Positions 19,051 to 30,247 of a stretch of 31,798 bases of DNA are shown here, piece after piece. The DNA comes from Ophioceras dolichostomum (lineage: Eukaryota > Ascomycota > Sordariomycetes > Magnaporthales > Ophioceraceae). The notes beneath the pieces are model-generated. The model ran no database searches. It was not told the origin of the DNA and saw only the letters and a program-made list of their open reading frames with translations. The translations under genes and the position numbers were made by a program. Every line of letters starts with the position of its first letter. Within the stretch, counting starts at the first letter, position 1. The stretch lies in the NCBI GenBank assembly GCA_003049485.1, contig PYST01000405.1, positions 1 to 31,798 on the forward strand, in the 5' to 3' direction.

Positions 19051-20924
19051 ATGCTTCTCAAGTCAGGCCTCTTCATGGCGTCGCTCCTGGCGACGGCCAG
19101 GGCGCAGCAAGTCGGCAAGGAGCAGACGGAAACACACCCGAAGATGAGCTGGAAGAAGTGCACGGGCAAGGCGAGCTGCACGACGGTCCAGGCCGAGGTC
19201 GTTATCGACGCCAACTGGCGCTGGCTGCATACGACGGGCACCACAAAGAACTGCTACGACGGGAACAAGTGGACCGACGCCTGCAAGTCGGCCACCGAGT
19301 GCGCCTCCAAGTGCGCGCTCGAGGGCGCCGACTACTCCAAGACCTACGGCATCACGGCCGGGAGCGACTCGCTCACGCTCAAGTTCCTGACCAAGCACGA
19401 CTACGGCACCAACATCGGCTCGCGGATGTACCTCATGAATGGCAACGCCAAGTACCAGATGTTCACCCTGATGGGCAACGAGTTCACCTTCGATGTGGAC
19501 CTGTCTACCGTGGAATGCGGGCTGAACGCTGCGCTGTACTTTGTGGTATGAGCAACTATTCTCTGCTCATGCTAAGCTTAATCCGAGAAGAACTAGGGAA
19601 AAACTTGCAGACTCGCTGACACTGATCTTTTTCAAAATCGGTAGGCCATGGAGGAAGACGGAGGAATGAAGTCCTACTCGAGCAACAAGGCGGGCGCCAA
19701 GTACGGCACAGGATACTGCGATGCCCAGTGCGCTCGTGATCTGAAGTTCGTTGGAGGCAAGGTGAGCAAGCCAATAGAGGAGATATTCTCCCCCAAGACG
19801 GAAACTAGAACACAAACATCTCTAACCCTGCCTTTCTTTTCTATAGGCCAACGTTGAGGGATGGAAGGAGTCGTCCAACGACGCCAACGCCGGTGTCGGT
19901 CCTTATGGTGCCTGCTGCGCCGAGATCGATGTCTGGTGAGCAAGTCTCTGGCAAACATAGAAAGGAATGTCTTTCTGTTTTGGCTGAGTGATCAACTAAC
20001 ATCAAGCCTTGCAGGGAATCGAACTCCCACTCGTTTGCGCTCACCCCCCATCCTTGCAAGAACAACAACTACCATGTGTGCGAGACGGACACATGCGGCG
20101 GCACCTACTCCGATGACCGCTTCTCTGGTCTTTGCGACGCCAACGGTATTTTCCAACTCCTCCGTACCTAGCCACTAACTGGATGACAGACTCGTCCCGA
20201 GACTGGCCCTAATGCTCTTCTCATTTACTTGCTACTAGGCTGCGACTACAACCCGTACCGCATGGGCAACCCCGACTTCTACGGCAAGGGCAAGACCGTC
20301 GACACCAGCAAGAAGTTCACGTGAGTACCCACTTCCCTACCTCCCATGCCCAAGATGCTTCCCTCTTACTAACAATCTCGAATCATCCGCCCCCCTAAAC
20401 TAGCGTCGTCACCCGCTTTGAGGAGAACAAGGTCAGCCAGTTCTTCGTCCAGAACAACAAGAAGATCGACATCCCCGCCCCCACCTTCGACGGCATCTCG
20501 GACTCCTCCGCCATCACCCCGGACTTCTGCACCAACCAGTTCAAGGCCTTCGACGACCGCGACCGCTTCTCCGAGGTCGGCGGCTTCCCCCAGCTCAACG
20601 CCGCCTTCAAGGTCCCGATGGTCCTGGTTATGTCCATCTGGGACGACCACTACGCCAACATGCTGTGGCTCGACTCCACCTACCCGCCCGAGAAGGAGGG
20701 CACGCCCGGCGCGGCCCGCGGCGACTGCTCCCAGGATTCCGGCGTGCCGAGTGATGTCGAGGCCAACCATGCCAACTCGTATGTATTTTTCTTCATCCTT
20801 TCTCCTCACCTTCGTCGCCTTTTTTTCTCGTTGGTAAATTACCTACTGTTGCTAACAACCACACAGCAAGGTCGTCTGGTCGAACATCCGCTTCGGCCCC
20901 GTCGGCTCGACCGTCAACGTCTAA
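19051..20924 (+). CDS. GH7 cellobiohydrolase (Cel7, reducing-end), catalytic core only
   Basis: Seven exons (19051-19545, 19645-19761, 19847-19935, 20015-20145, 20239-20320, 20404-20778, 20867-20924) give 448 residues. Signal peptide residues 1-18, mature start Q-Q-V-G-K. Catalytic motif A-E-I-D-V-W-E has Glu230 (nucleophile), Asp232 and Glu235 (acid/base). Subtracting the 18-residue signal gives 212/214/217, the same numbers as in Trichoderma Cel7A. P-H-P-C, C-G-G-T-Y-S-D-D-R-F, C-D-Y-N-P-Y-R-M-G-N and W-D-D-H-Y-A-N-M-L-W-L-D-S favour a cellobiohydrolase with tunnel loops over an endoglucanase. The protein ends at V-G-S-T-V-N-V with no linker or CBM1. It cuts cellobiose processively from cellulose reducing ends outside the cell. 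Introns of 69-99 bases with GTGAGT/GTATGT donors are typical for the group. Confidence 0.96.
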
Positions 20925-22509
20925 GGAGGAGGAAAGAGGAGGTCAAGCAAAAGAGACCACCACCGCTCTTTACTCTCTTCCATGCGGTGGCGGGCAAAAT
21001 CCTCAGACTGTACATACTCTGGTGTCATCATCATCAAACTGGCGCAAGAAAACAAAAGAAAAACCCAAACAGTTGTTTTTCCCCTGCTATTATCGTGGTC
21101 TACCGTTTCTCACCATCATCACCATAATCATGCCACGCGAGCGTCAAGTTAGTGGTGGCGAGAAAAATGAAGCATGTTGTGGTTGGTTGGCGTGCTGGAT
21201 GTGGTGGTTTCTTCTTCATGTATCTAGTTTGAACGCCGAGAAAAATTCTAGTACGGAGATTTTTCTTATCACATCACACTTCGCCTCGCTAATATGGCTT
21301 GAGAGGAAGGGAGGGCTTTCTCCGGAGTAATGAGTGCCTTAATAGCTGTCGTTGACATCCGCAGACACGTCCACAGTGTTGAGCCCCGTTCATGGAGGAG
21401 AGCTTTCTCGTCGAAGCAAAGGCTGCTGCGAAAGGGGACAACGGAAAGGAGGAAAGCGTGTGAGAGGCGGACAGACGTCAGGACGCAGCGGTGGTTCACA
21501 CTAGCTGGACGCTGAGGAGGGTGAGGCACGATTCAGATCACGGGGAGGTATCTTGAATTAGTTCTCCCTGAGCGCCTGGATCAATTCTTTTTTCGATCAT
21601 ACGGAAATCGTTGGTAGTCGCGTTTGTCAGCGTCACCCTGGTTCCGTCTTAGTACTATCGATCGTCATGGTGTCCTAGCAAAGACCTGCTAACGCAGACA
21701 GGATATAAAGTGGCTAGTTAGATGGCTCGAAAAGCTCGTGTTGATGATGCCGATATGGCCTAAAATTTTCTAGAAATATCTTGGCCGTCCGCTCCGACGA
21801 GGTGACGGCTCCAGGAGGAACTCTCTTGCTACCCACCCCGACAGCCGCTGAGATCCATCGGGGGCGGCTAGGGACCCAGCTCTCGCGAAGTTCCACGATA
21901 GTGTTCCTAGTTGACCAGGGAGCGAAGAAGCCTTGAACATCCTTTCCTATCTCATCGACGGCTTCCCAGAAGTGGCAACTCCAGCCAACTCACTCGTAAT
22001 CGTACGTCACGTTCCAATCGGTGATCAGCTGTCCATGTACAGGGTGAGCTGCACGTACGAATAATCCCTCAACTGCCCGGCGCGGTGGCTTACTATCTTG
22101 CCTCCATCCAGAGCTGAATGTCGATGGGACAGTGGCAGGTGTCACCCACTGACTGGTGGCCGTGATGCCCGACGAGCGGCTCCGTTGGCCACCTCGTGTT
22201 GAGAGTCGATGTGCGTCAAAGCGTTGTGGCAGACGAAGGGAGGCTCGCGCACCAGAAGTTCGAGAGCCGGCGTAGTTGCTGCCTGAGTCCGAAACGATTC
22301 TCTCACGTTGCCGTTAGCTGATTTCGTTTTACGATCACATCGTCTTGTTACTTAGTGGGAGAGCATCGGTTTCGTGGGGAGTAACTAGTGGCCGACAGGA
22401 TTTGTTGGTTGGGCTTCAAGGGGAAAAAGCAAACACGCGCGTGGTAAACCAATCTGTTGATTCTGATGATGTACAGGGAAGAGTAAAGCTAGTCTACACG
22501 TGAGTCGGA

Positions 22510-22533
22510 GGAATCGCTTTTGTAAGCGATTCC
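22510..22533. repeat. Perfect 10-bp-stem hairpin
   Basis: GGAATCGCTT, a four-base TTGT loop, then AAGCGATTCC. The stem is perfect. CACGTG hexamers lie on both sides within about 15 bases. It could be transcribed as a stem-loop or bind a dimeric factor; no function is shown. Confidence 0.6.
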
Positions 22534-22600
22534 AAGGGGCCCACGTGACCTAAGGTCTGTCGAGGGGGCTGCCTTGGTGACTGAGGCAACTCGTCCGCGT

Positions 22601-22620
22601 GGGTGCACGGAAGTGCACCC
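22601..22620. repeat. Perfect 8-bp-stem hairpin
   Basis: GGGTGCACGGAAGTGCACCC folds with a GGAA loop and eight perfect pairs. It lies about 70 bases downstream of the 22510 hairpin and inside a short minus-strand open frame. Confidence 0.6.
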
Positions 22621-25229
22621 AACCGTGGTTCAACAGGATTTTCGCTCCAAGATCCACAACTCTCTGCTGCGTAGACTTGACGTCTCCCACGGCAAATTCT
22701 TCCTTGTTGCTGTTGGAGTCAGCTATGGTTGAATATTGCACTGGCTAGAGGCCACTATGAGAGGCGTGCAAGTGGGATCCCACACTTAGCACTTACGCCC
22801 AGCCCCTCGATTCGGGGAAGGACGGGTATTATTACATACTGTATAGAGCATCCTCGCGGGAGGCCCATATGATCGACGCCAACCTTTTCCAAAATAGCCT
22901 CGAGGACGCGTACTACGACGATCGATCAAGTTCACCACCTGCTCCGGCCCCTCATACGATTCTTCGTCCGTCCTCGTATTCCCGTCCCATATTCTTGCCG
23001 TCCTCGGCGGCTCACCGGTGCAGATGCATGTAGGCCTTTGCCGATCATCATACTACTCGACTCGTTCTGAAGAAGCTGTTCATCCTGGCCGGTGAGAACT
23101 TTCGCAAAAGCCAGCTCGCCGGTGACCCTCACCACCCCTGCGGCTGCTCAGACCTTCAATCCACAACCCATAGTCAAAGACAGTTGAACGCACTGGCCCT
23201 GTCCGCTTGGAATAGCTCAGTAATCTTGAGAGAGTCTCGTACTCAATTCCACTCACAGCTCACTCACCTGGATCAACACCGAACTTCCTACCAGATTAGG
23301 ACGGACGACCATCACACGCCTGCGAGGCGCAACAGAAGCACTCCCGGTATGTGGGGGGAGGGAGGACGTGTAGCGTAAGAAAAGGGAAAGCTGCCCTGGG
23401 AGGACTTTGTTCTATCCCTCTCATTGGCTCAACGAGGCCAGCAAGAGCCAGCCACATACCGAGGCCGGACCAGCGCTGTATATCCATACAAGCAAGCACA
23501 GCGCATAAAGGGATGAGTAACAAGCCCCCAGAAACCCCTGAAGCACACGCAACAGGAAGACCCCATCATTAGGCCAGAACCAAGCCTTTGGGCTCTCCCA
23601 GTAGCTGATGCCATGTAGCTTCTCCACCACATGAAGGTACCAAAAGGGAGCTCGCTGTCTGAGGCCTCTCATAGTCGTACGTAGGGATCGTGGCGTCAAC
23701 TTGCCTCGTGCGCACTCCGAGTCGTTGATACAAGCCTCGCCCTACCAGGCTCCTCAACCCCTGACCGGCCCGCCCGTCTGCCACCCACATTCCCAACCTT
23801 GCGGCAGTTGGTAAATGAATCAGGCAAGCTTAACCCAGCTTTTATTGTATCTAACTTTAGAATCCTCCGATCCAGCGTTGCCCGGGGGCAGGCACAAGGC
23901 GAGTCAAGCCTTCTAGAATATGCCGAAAGGACACACGCAAGCATGTGGGGCCAGCAAGGGTGGGAGCTTGGTAGATGAAACAGTCGGAGTTGGTTTTCAT
24001 GCGCAAAATGCTACCTGTAAATTCTAGACGTCGATTGCCGACGTTGACTTGCGGGGTCAAACCCTGGGTTCTCTCCCCTCTGTTGTGCTTCTTTGGTGTG
24101 TGCGTGTCTTCCGAAGAACTTATTCCCTTTCGTGGACGCGGTAACACTCGTCATGCCTCTCAAAATAGCATTCGACTATACGCGTCGACTTGTCTGCACT
24201 CTATCCCGGCCTGTCAAATGACATCAATCTCATGGTGGAGTGCCGGAACTCGAGCCTGGCTGGCTGGCTTCGGCACTCCAAACACAGTGTTGACAACAGT
24301 CTCCTGGGAGACGTTGTGTTGTGTGCGAGCGCTGTATGAGATTGCATTCTCTGGCAGTTTCGCCCTCAACTTCTTTGACACCGTATCGGCTGAGGCCGAA
24401 CAGTGGACCAAACAGTTGCTTGACTAATGGCGGCAGCATTTGCCACACGCTGGACTGTGCTGTGTGCTCTTGCTATTAGTCGTAGGGAGTTCACCTCCCC
24501 GGTCCCTGCCAAGACCGCACCCGCCTTGCCAGATTCCACGACGCGGGAAGCTCCGTCGGAGGTGTTCGTCGAGTTTGGCACGTTTTCCGGCCTGAACACG
24601 GGTTGTCCCCCGCAAAGCTCCCAATGTCGCAGGGTGCGGACCCGTTCATGCCAGGTTTTGTTTCAGCGCTAAGCTGGACGTGACCAGGCGTGGGCCCGGG
24701 CGGGTCCCGTCGTCGAACTCGCCGAACATCCTCGTCCTGTCTTTTTGCCCGCTCTCCCTATTAACCGGCGGCAGCCATCGGAAGACAAGCTGTCACCCAC
24801 TTCGGATCGCACTAGGTCCCCCCACCCCCCGAGTCAGATCCCCGGAGAAAAGAATGCTAGTTGCACAGCTAGTATGCCTTGAGGTCGGACTATATGTTTG
24901 GACAACTGATGCAGGCAAGAGGGACTGGCCGCGGAACTGGCTGACTACTTCCCGATATGGGCATGCTGTGGGGTCACGGTGACGAATCTCTGCGATGGGC
25001 ATTATCCTACGAGACAGCGGCTCTCAGAGGCAGTGAACAAGCCTGGGCACATTCTTCTGTCTGCGAACTGGTCACGGTGGGGCCGGACTGACTTGCGGCG
25101 AACGGCTGACGAGGCCACTTCTCTTCTACTTCCAGCCTGGACTACTAGACGGACATCGAAGAGATCAACGACGATATCAACGGTGAAGTTGGCTGGGGAG
25201 CACCGGCGGTCTGATAGACAACAATCGTC

Positions 25230-25237
25230 TATAAAAG
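25230..25237 (+). promoter_or_regulatory. TATA box of the two-module secreted protein gene
   Basis: TATAAAAG at 25230-25237 is followed by a CAA/CAG-rich leader of about 200 bases to the ATG at 25451. Unstructured CAA-rich leaders are common in highly expressed fungal genes. Confidence 0.55.
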
Positions 25238-25450
25238 AAGCCTGAGGTTGCCGTGCAGATCCCGATTTCTTTCTTCTCATCCTCATCACCAACAACAGCA
25301 ACAGCAAAACAACAAAAACATCTTTCTACCTTCTCTTCACTCTCGCTTCACTTTGCTCCTTCAGCAACTTCCAGCAGCCACTCGCTCAACAACAGCCACA
25401 AGCTTCCAGCAACCTTTACCAACAACCCCAACCCCAACCCATCTTCCAAA

Positions 25451-26227
25451 ATGCAGACTACCACCGTCATCGCCAACCTCCTGGTTGCCTTCCTCGCCGC
25501 CTCCCCGGCCGCCGCCACCCCGGCTCTCTTCCGCCGCCAGGTCTGCAATTCCACCCCGTCTCTGGCCGCCGACGCCTCGGTGAAGCCGCTCGCCCAGCCC
25601 GTGGTCACCACCGCCGACCTCTGCCGCCAGGCATGCGAGGCGAACGCCTCCTGCCAGGCCTACGTCTTCGGCCTGCCCGCCTCGGCCACCAGCCCCGAGT
25701 GCATGCTCTTTGCCGTGCCCGCTGCCCAGGTCCCCGCCCAGGGCTTCGACGAGCTCCACGTCTTCGACAAGGCCTGCACGTCCGTCCCCAACGTCGCCCC
25801 GACCCACGCCTCTCCCCAAGGCACTCGCAACAACAACGGCGCTACCACCCCGGCCACCGGCAACAACAACGGCAACAACAACAACGGCCAGGGCCAGGCC
25901 GGCAACAACAACAACGGTCGGGCTCAGACTGGTGGCAGCAACAACGGCCAGCCCCAGCAGGGCCAGCGCCAGAAGCGCAACCAGTGCGGCGCCACCCCCG
26001 CCGGCCCCTCCAGCAGCTCGCCCACTCCCCTGCAGACCCTGACCACCCCGGCCGACCTGCCCGCCTGCCTGGCCCTCTGCAAGGCGAGCCCCAGCTGCAA
26101 GTCCGTCGAGTTCGGCCGCCCGGCTCCCAACCAGGCCCCCCAGTGCCTACTGTTCTCCGTCAGCGCCTCGGAGCTGCCCCGTCCTGCTTCGGGCGCCACC
26201 TTCGTCGCCTCCGACGTCGGCTGCTAA
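25451..26227 (+). CDS. Secreted protein with two Cys-rich PAN/Apple-like modules joined by an Asn/Gly/Gln linker
   Basis: A single exon of 258 residues. I chose the ATG at 25451 rather than the in-frame one at 25253 because it starts the signal peptide (about 1-22), has an A-rich Kozak-like context, and the upstream part reads as translated leader. Module 1 (Cys32-Cys109) and module 2 (Cys179-Cys258) share a pattern: a first Cys, C-x(2-3)-A/L-C, S-C-x-[AS], [VY]-x-F-G-[LR]-P-A, E/Q-C-[ML]-L-F, ending in a Cys. This resembles PAN/Apple-type modules that bind carbohydrate or protein. Between them is a run of Asn and Gly-Gln residues (about 122-172). Dibasic Kex2-type sites precede each module (R28-R29 before Q-V-C; K175-R176 before N-Q-C). 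The function is unknown. Exon structure and composition leave little doubt it is a gene. Confidence 0.8.
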   Translation: MQTTTVIANLLVAFLAASPAAATPALFRRQVCNSTPSLAADASVKPLAQPVVTTADLCRQACEANASCQAYVFGLPASATSPECMLFAVPAAQVPAQGFDELHVFDKACTSVPNVAPTHASPQGTRNNNGATTPATGNNNGNNNNGQGQAGNNNNGRAQTGGSNNGQPQQGQRQKRNQCGATPAGPSSSSPTPLQTLTTPADLPACLALCKASPSCKSVEFGRPAPNQAPQCLLFSVSASELPRPASGATFVASDVGC

Positions 26228-28911
26228 ATGGCTTCGACTCTTGCCCAGCATCAAGACTACGACCGCTAGGAGCACAGCGGCGAAAACAGCCGCTTTCTGA
26301 CCTCATGTATTTCTCACATCTCTGTATTCGCTGACGACTATTTCCTGTTGTATTCCTCTCTCTCTTCTATGTGGTCTTTTCGTCTCTCAATCTGGGCACG
26401 GTAACGGTTTCCTATCACTTTTGGGTTACCTAAAGTATTCTCTCTCATTCTGTCTCGGGCAACGGTGGCGACAGGTTGGTTGGATGGTCTTATAGATGGA
26501 AAAAAAGGGTTATGCCGGGAAAAGTAGCAGTTTCTTGTCATTGGTGACGGGCAGGAGACCTCCCTTCTTTTCCTTGGCTAACTGGTCTCGGTTTCTGGTT
26601 TCTTGTCTCTTTTTCCGCACACTCCTTTGGTTAATTTCTCTCTCTGATTTTCTCCCCTTGCAAATATGCTACACCTCACAGTACATATTAAATCCCAATC
26701 ATAGCTGAGAATATCACAGCTCAGTTGCCGAGGTACCCTCTCCTTTCCCTTCAGACTGCAACGAGAACTACCCACTTCCTGTCTCTTCGTCCCTGATGGA
26801 GCGATCGAGCACGGCAAGGAGCAATGTATGATAGCTTCCGCTTCGGCAGATCGACTGCCACTGTGGGGGGGCACTGAGGGCTGCACAACCCCTTGGCGGC
26901 TTAAGAAAACCGTCCACTAATTCTCTGGAGCTCCCTAGCTTCTACAGTCAGCCGAATATCCCCCACGGCGCATGATACTTTTGTTGTGGTTATAGGCTTG
27001 GAGATTACCGGGCTCACGCACCATGAGTCCACCGGTAAGTGTCACGTCCCCTCCAAAGAAGACCGTGAGGTGACTTCTTTTCGGATTGTAAAAGCCGAGC
27101 CTACCGAGATCATTTTCACAGGAGATAAGACATCCATCAAACGATAGTAATGACGGCATTGCTGTCCTTCCGCTGGCTCGTCGAGTGGTCAGAGGTCTTT
27201 ACTATACGCAGACCCGTAAGATGCAACGAAAAGCCCAGTGACTCGTTATGGCGCTGAACTTGGTAAAGAAGAGACATCACAACGAGCTCCTCAGCGAAAT
27301 CAAGTCCGAGCCGCCACTTGTTCCACTCCCGTCCAACCACGCCGTTGGCGCCGTGGTCTGGTCCTGACGATCTGGCGGCTGCTGCTTTTTTCGTCGTCGG
27401 GAGAAGCAATCGTGTTCTACGAGTCACATCCCAGCAGCAAGATCCGGTACCTCATGGCGAGGCGGATGGGGAGGCGGAAGGATGGGCCGGGAGATGTCGC
27501 GTGTGGGGAGGAGTGGCTGAGTCGGTACCTTACCTTTCCGTAAGCACGGAAGAATCCTCGGAGACGAAAAAAAGTTAAGCGACCATGATGAACGATCCTT
27601 TCGAGAAGGATATTCCGAGAGAGAATGCGGCTCGCGCACGGCTTGATCGTCTTAAGCGCAGATTTATGCGCGTGATTACGAGGAGCCGACGCTGGCCAGG
27701 ACTGGCGGTTTCCGGCGCGGCACGGGTGATCTGGCCCCGCCACCTCGCCATCTCTAGCGCGTCAGTCTTGGAGTTGACGCCGCCATGCAAACTGGCAGGG
27801 TAAAGCTAGGGATTGCAATACGGGTGCTTGGTAACGTCATCAAGTCATCATATACTCTCTTATCAGCGAGTCTAATAAAGCCCCCAAAAAAGGGGCTGAT
27901 TCGAAAGTCACGAGGGAACTTGATGACGGGCGGCGGCTGGAAAGATCCCGAGCATCAGAGGACAGAAAGTGCCACGAATTCGTCAGTAACGACCGGAGTC
28001 GGACTCCTCTTGTCAATAAGATGGTACATAGTAGTCCCCGGAATGTCCTCATTAGTGGACGACTGACGGGTCTTCTCCGATAGCGACGGGTGTCAACGAA
28101 GCGAGAAAACAAGGAGGAAAAGCTTTGACCAGAAGCAGCGAGAACAACTTTTGTTCGGCACCGGTAGCTTCAGCCGGATGGTCATCTATTTGCCGCAAAG
28201 CGGATGGTGCTCGGCCGGGTTAATTTGCCCTGACATGCTTGGCCCAGCTCCACCTTCCCAGATTGAACGGGCGAGCTGGGAAAACTGAGCCGCCCCTTCC
28301 AATGATTGGCGGGAGATTGACAGAACATCACTGATGTCTACCATGTGTGCCGCTTGCCGGGGGCGGCGGGTCGAACCAGCCCCCGGATGGACATCGGAGT
28401 CCCGTGTTCCTGCGTTGGGACGGCCGAGCAGGACCGCGCTCTACAGGCAGTAGCGGGTCGCGTGAGGAAGGGACAAGAAGCGGGCCAAGGACGCCCAAGG
28501 AATGTCGCCATCTATTTGTCTGCTTCCGCTGCCTGCAAGGGCAATCTTGGCCCTTCCCGTCTCCGAGATAGCGACAAATTCGATGGCTGGGAAGCACCTA
28601 GGGATGGCAAGCTTCACGGCCTGCGATGTATTGTATTGTAGTGTGTTTTGTATTGTATCTGGTACCTCGTGGCCTGCCGTGTACGGCAACATACCGCGCA
28701 AAGCACACGCGAAGAGGTCGGAAATACAAGCCAAAGTATAATACATTACATTGCGTGCTCTGGCAAACTTTGGGAGGCAAAAATGTGCATATATATATAG
28801 GTAGGCGGGAAGCCATCATCCAGTCCGCCGCCTCCAGAGCTGGGCCTTTCTGACGTCCGTTGTGTATGCCCAAGACCCGCCTGCTATCAGCCCCTATTCT
28901 TCCATTACACA
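26228..28911. other. Intergenic region upstream of the GH6 gene
   Basis: No gene supported. 26335-26700 is T/C-rich 3' flank. Frames between 27137 and 28641 on both strands lack recognisable motifs. 28625-28662 has repeated TGTATTGTAT-like units and 28728-28752 a related, roughly inverted AT-rich stretch. TATATATATA at 28790-28799 lies about 115 bases before the GH6 ATG. Confidence 0.45.
28790..28799 (+). promoter_or_regulatory. TATA element of the GH6 cellobiohydrolase gene
   Basis: TATATATATA about 115 bases upstream of the start codon at 28912. Spacing fits a fungal core promoter with a leader of roughly 80 bases. Confidence 0.5.
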
Positions 28912-30247
28912 ATGCACTTCACCTCTCTCCTGGTCGGCCTCGCGGCTGCGGGCTCAGTCTCCGCCGTGCCCAGAGTCCGCACCGGCCAGTCATGGTGGTG
29001 GCGCCGCCAGACTGACGCACCCGCAGCTCCAGTGGCCGGGAACCCTTTTGCAGGCAAGAAGCTCTTCGCCAATCCATCGTGGGCGGCCAAAATCGAGACT
29101 GCGATCGCCCAGTTCGCTACGGAACATGACTACGCCAACGCGGGCAAGGCCAGGGCCGCCCAGAGCATCGGCACGTTCGTCTGGGTGTCGGATCGCGCGT
29201 CCCTCCGTAACATCGACCAGGCCATCGCGTCCGCCCGGGCCGAGCAGGCGAAGCCGGGCGCGCAGAAGCAGGTCGTGGGCCTGGTGCTGTACAACCTGCC
29301 CGACCGCGACTGCAGCGCGGGCGAATCCGCGGGCGAGCTGGAGAGCGCCAAGGACGGGCTCAATCTGTACAAGAACGAGTTCATCAAGCCGTACGCGGAG
29401 AAGGTCGGCGCCGCGAAGGACCTGACCTTCGCCATCGTGCTGGAGCCGGACTCGCTGGGCAACGTGATCACGAACCAGAACATCCCGTTCTGCAAGCAGG
29501 CCGTCGAGGTCTACGAGCAGGGCATCGCGTACGCCATCTCGGCGCTGCAGTTCGACCATGTGCATCTGTACATCGACGCCGCCCACGGCGGATGGCTTGG
29601 TTGGGACGATAACCTTGCGCCTGGTAAGTCCACCTCCCCCATGCCCGTGATCATCATCAAATGATCGCTCTCCCCCTCCCCTACCTTTTGTCGTCTGGCG
29701 GACACTATCCGACATAGAGAAAGAAGAGATGATGCTAACCGCTCACTCACAAATGACGACAGCCGCCAAGGAGTTCGCCAAAGTGGTCAAGATGTCCGGC
29801 AACTCGACCAAGATCCGCGGCTTCTCCACAAACGTCAGCAACTACAACCCGTTCCACATGCCGGCGCCTCGCGAGAACTACACTGAGTGGTCACACTCGT
29901 TCGACGAGGACAACTACGTGCTGTCCCTCTCCACGCACCTCGAGGCCGAGGGGCTGCCGTCCAACTTCATCGTCGACCAGGGGAGGGTCCACCTGCCCGG
30001 AGCCCGCAAGGAGTGGGGAGAGTGGTGCAACGTCGCGCCCGCCGGCTTCGGTATCGTGCCGGGCACCCCCGTCAACAACACCCACGTCGACAGCATCGTG
30101 TGGATCAAGCCCGGCGGAGAGTCCGACGGCCAGTGCGGGATGACGGGGGCGCCGCGTGCGGGGGCTTGGTTCGAGGAGTACTTCCAGATGCTGGTCAAGA
30201 ACGCTCACCCTTCCGTCGCGGCTCTGGTGAGGAAGGTGAAGTTGTAG
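28912..30247 (+). CDS. GH6 cellobiohydrolase (Cel6, non-reducing-end), catalytic core only
   Basis: Exons 28912-29623 and 29763-30247 (GTAAGT donor, CGACAG acceptor) give 398 residues. Signal peptide at about 1-18 (M-H-F-T-S-L-L-V-G-L...), then a short pro-segment ending W-W-W-R-R, a Kex2-type site, then Q-T-D-A-P. GH6 signatures are in order: V-L-Y-N-L-P-D-R-D-C with the catalytic acid Asp133, V-L-E-P-D-S-L-G-N, Y-I-D-A-A-H-G-G-W-L-G-W, S-T-N-V-S-N-Y-N-P-F, F-I-V-D-Q-G-R, W-G-E-W-C-N-V and W-I-K-P-G-G-E-S-D-G. The order and length fit the core domain alone; there is no CBM1 or Ser/Thr linker at the N-terminus. It releases cellobiose from non-reducing ends, complementing the GH7 enzyme 8 kb away. 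An endoglucanase-type GH6 cannot be excluded without modelling the loops. Confidence 0.94.

Larger units (their letters stand above)
20925..25229. other. Long intergenic region with hairpins, no confirmed gene
   Basis: 20925-21330 is the 3' flank of the GH7 gene. Beyond it no domain is recognisable on either strand. Short minus frames at 22550-22741 and 22932-23135 have protein-like composition but no family. Two perfect hairpins lie at 22510-22533 and 22601-22620, and an imperfectly spaced inverted repeat (9 bp arms) at 24237-24279. CACGTG occurs at 22498-22503 and 22542-22547, either side of the first hairpin. Absence of genes over 4.3 kb between two secreted-protein genes could reflect long regulatory regions or decayed insertions; I see no transposon protein. 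Confidence 0.45.

Noticed and set aside
23975..24427. 150-codon plus frame
   Set aside because: Mixed composition without signal peptide or domain; the surrounding sequence is non-coding in character.
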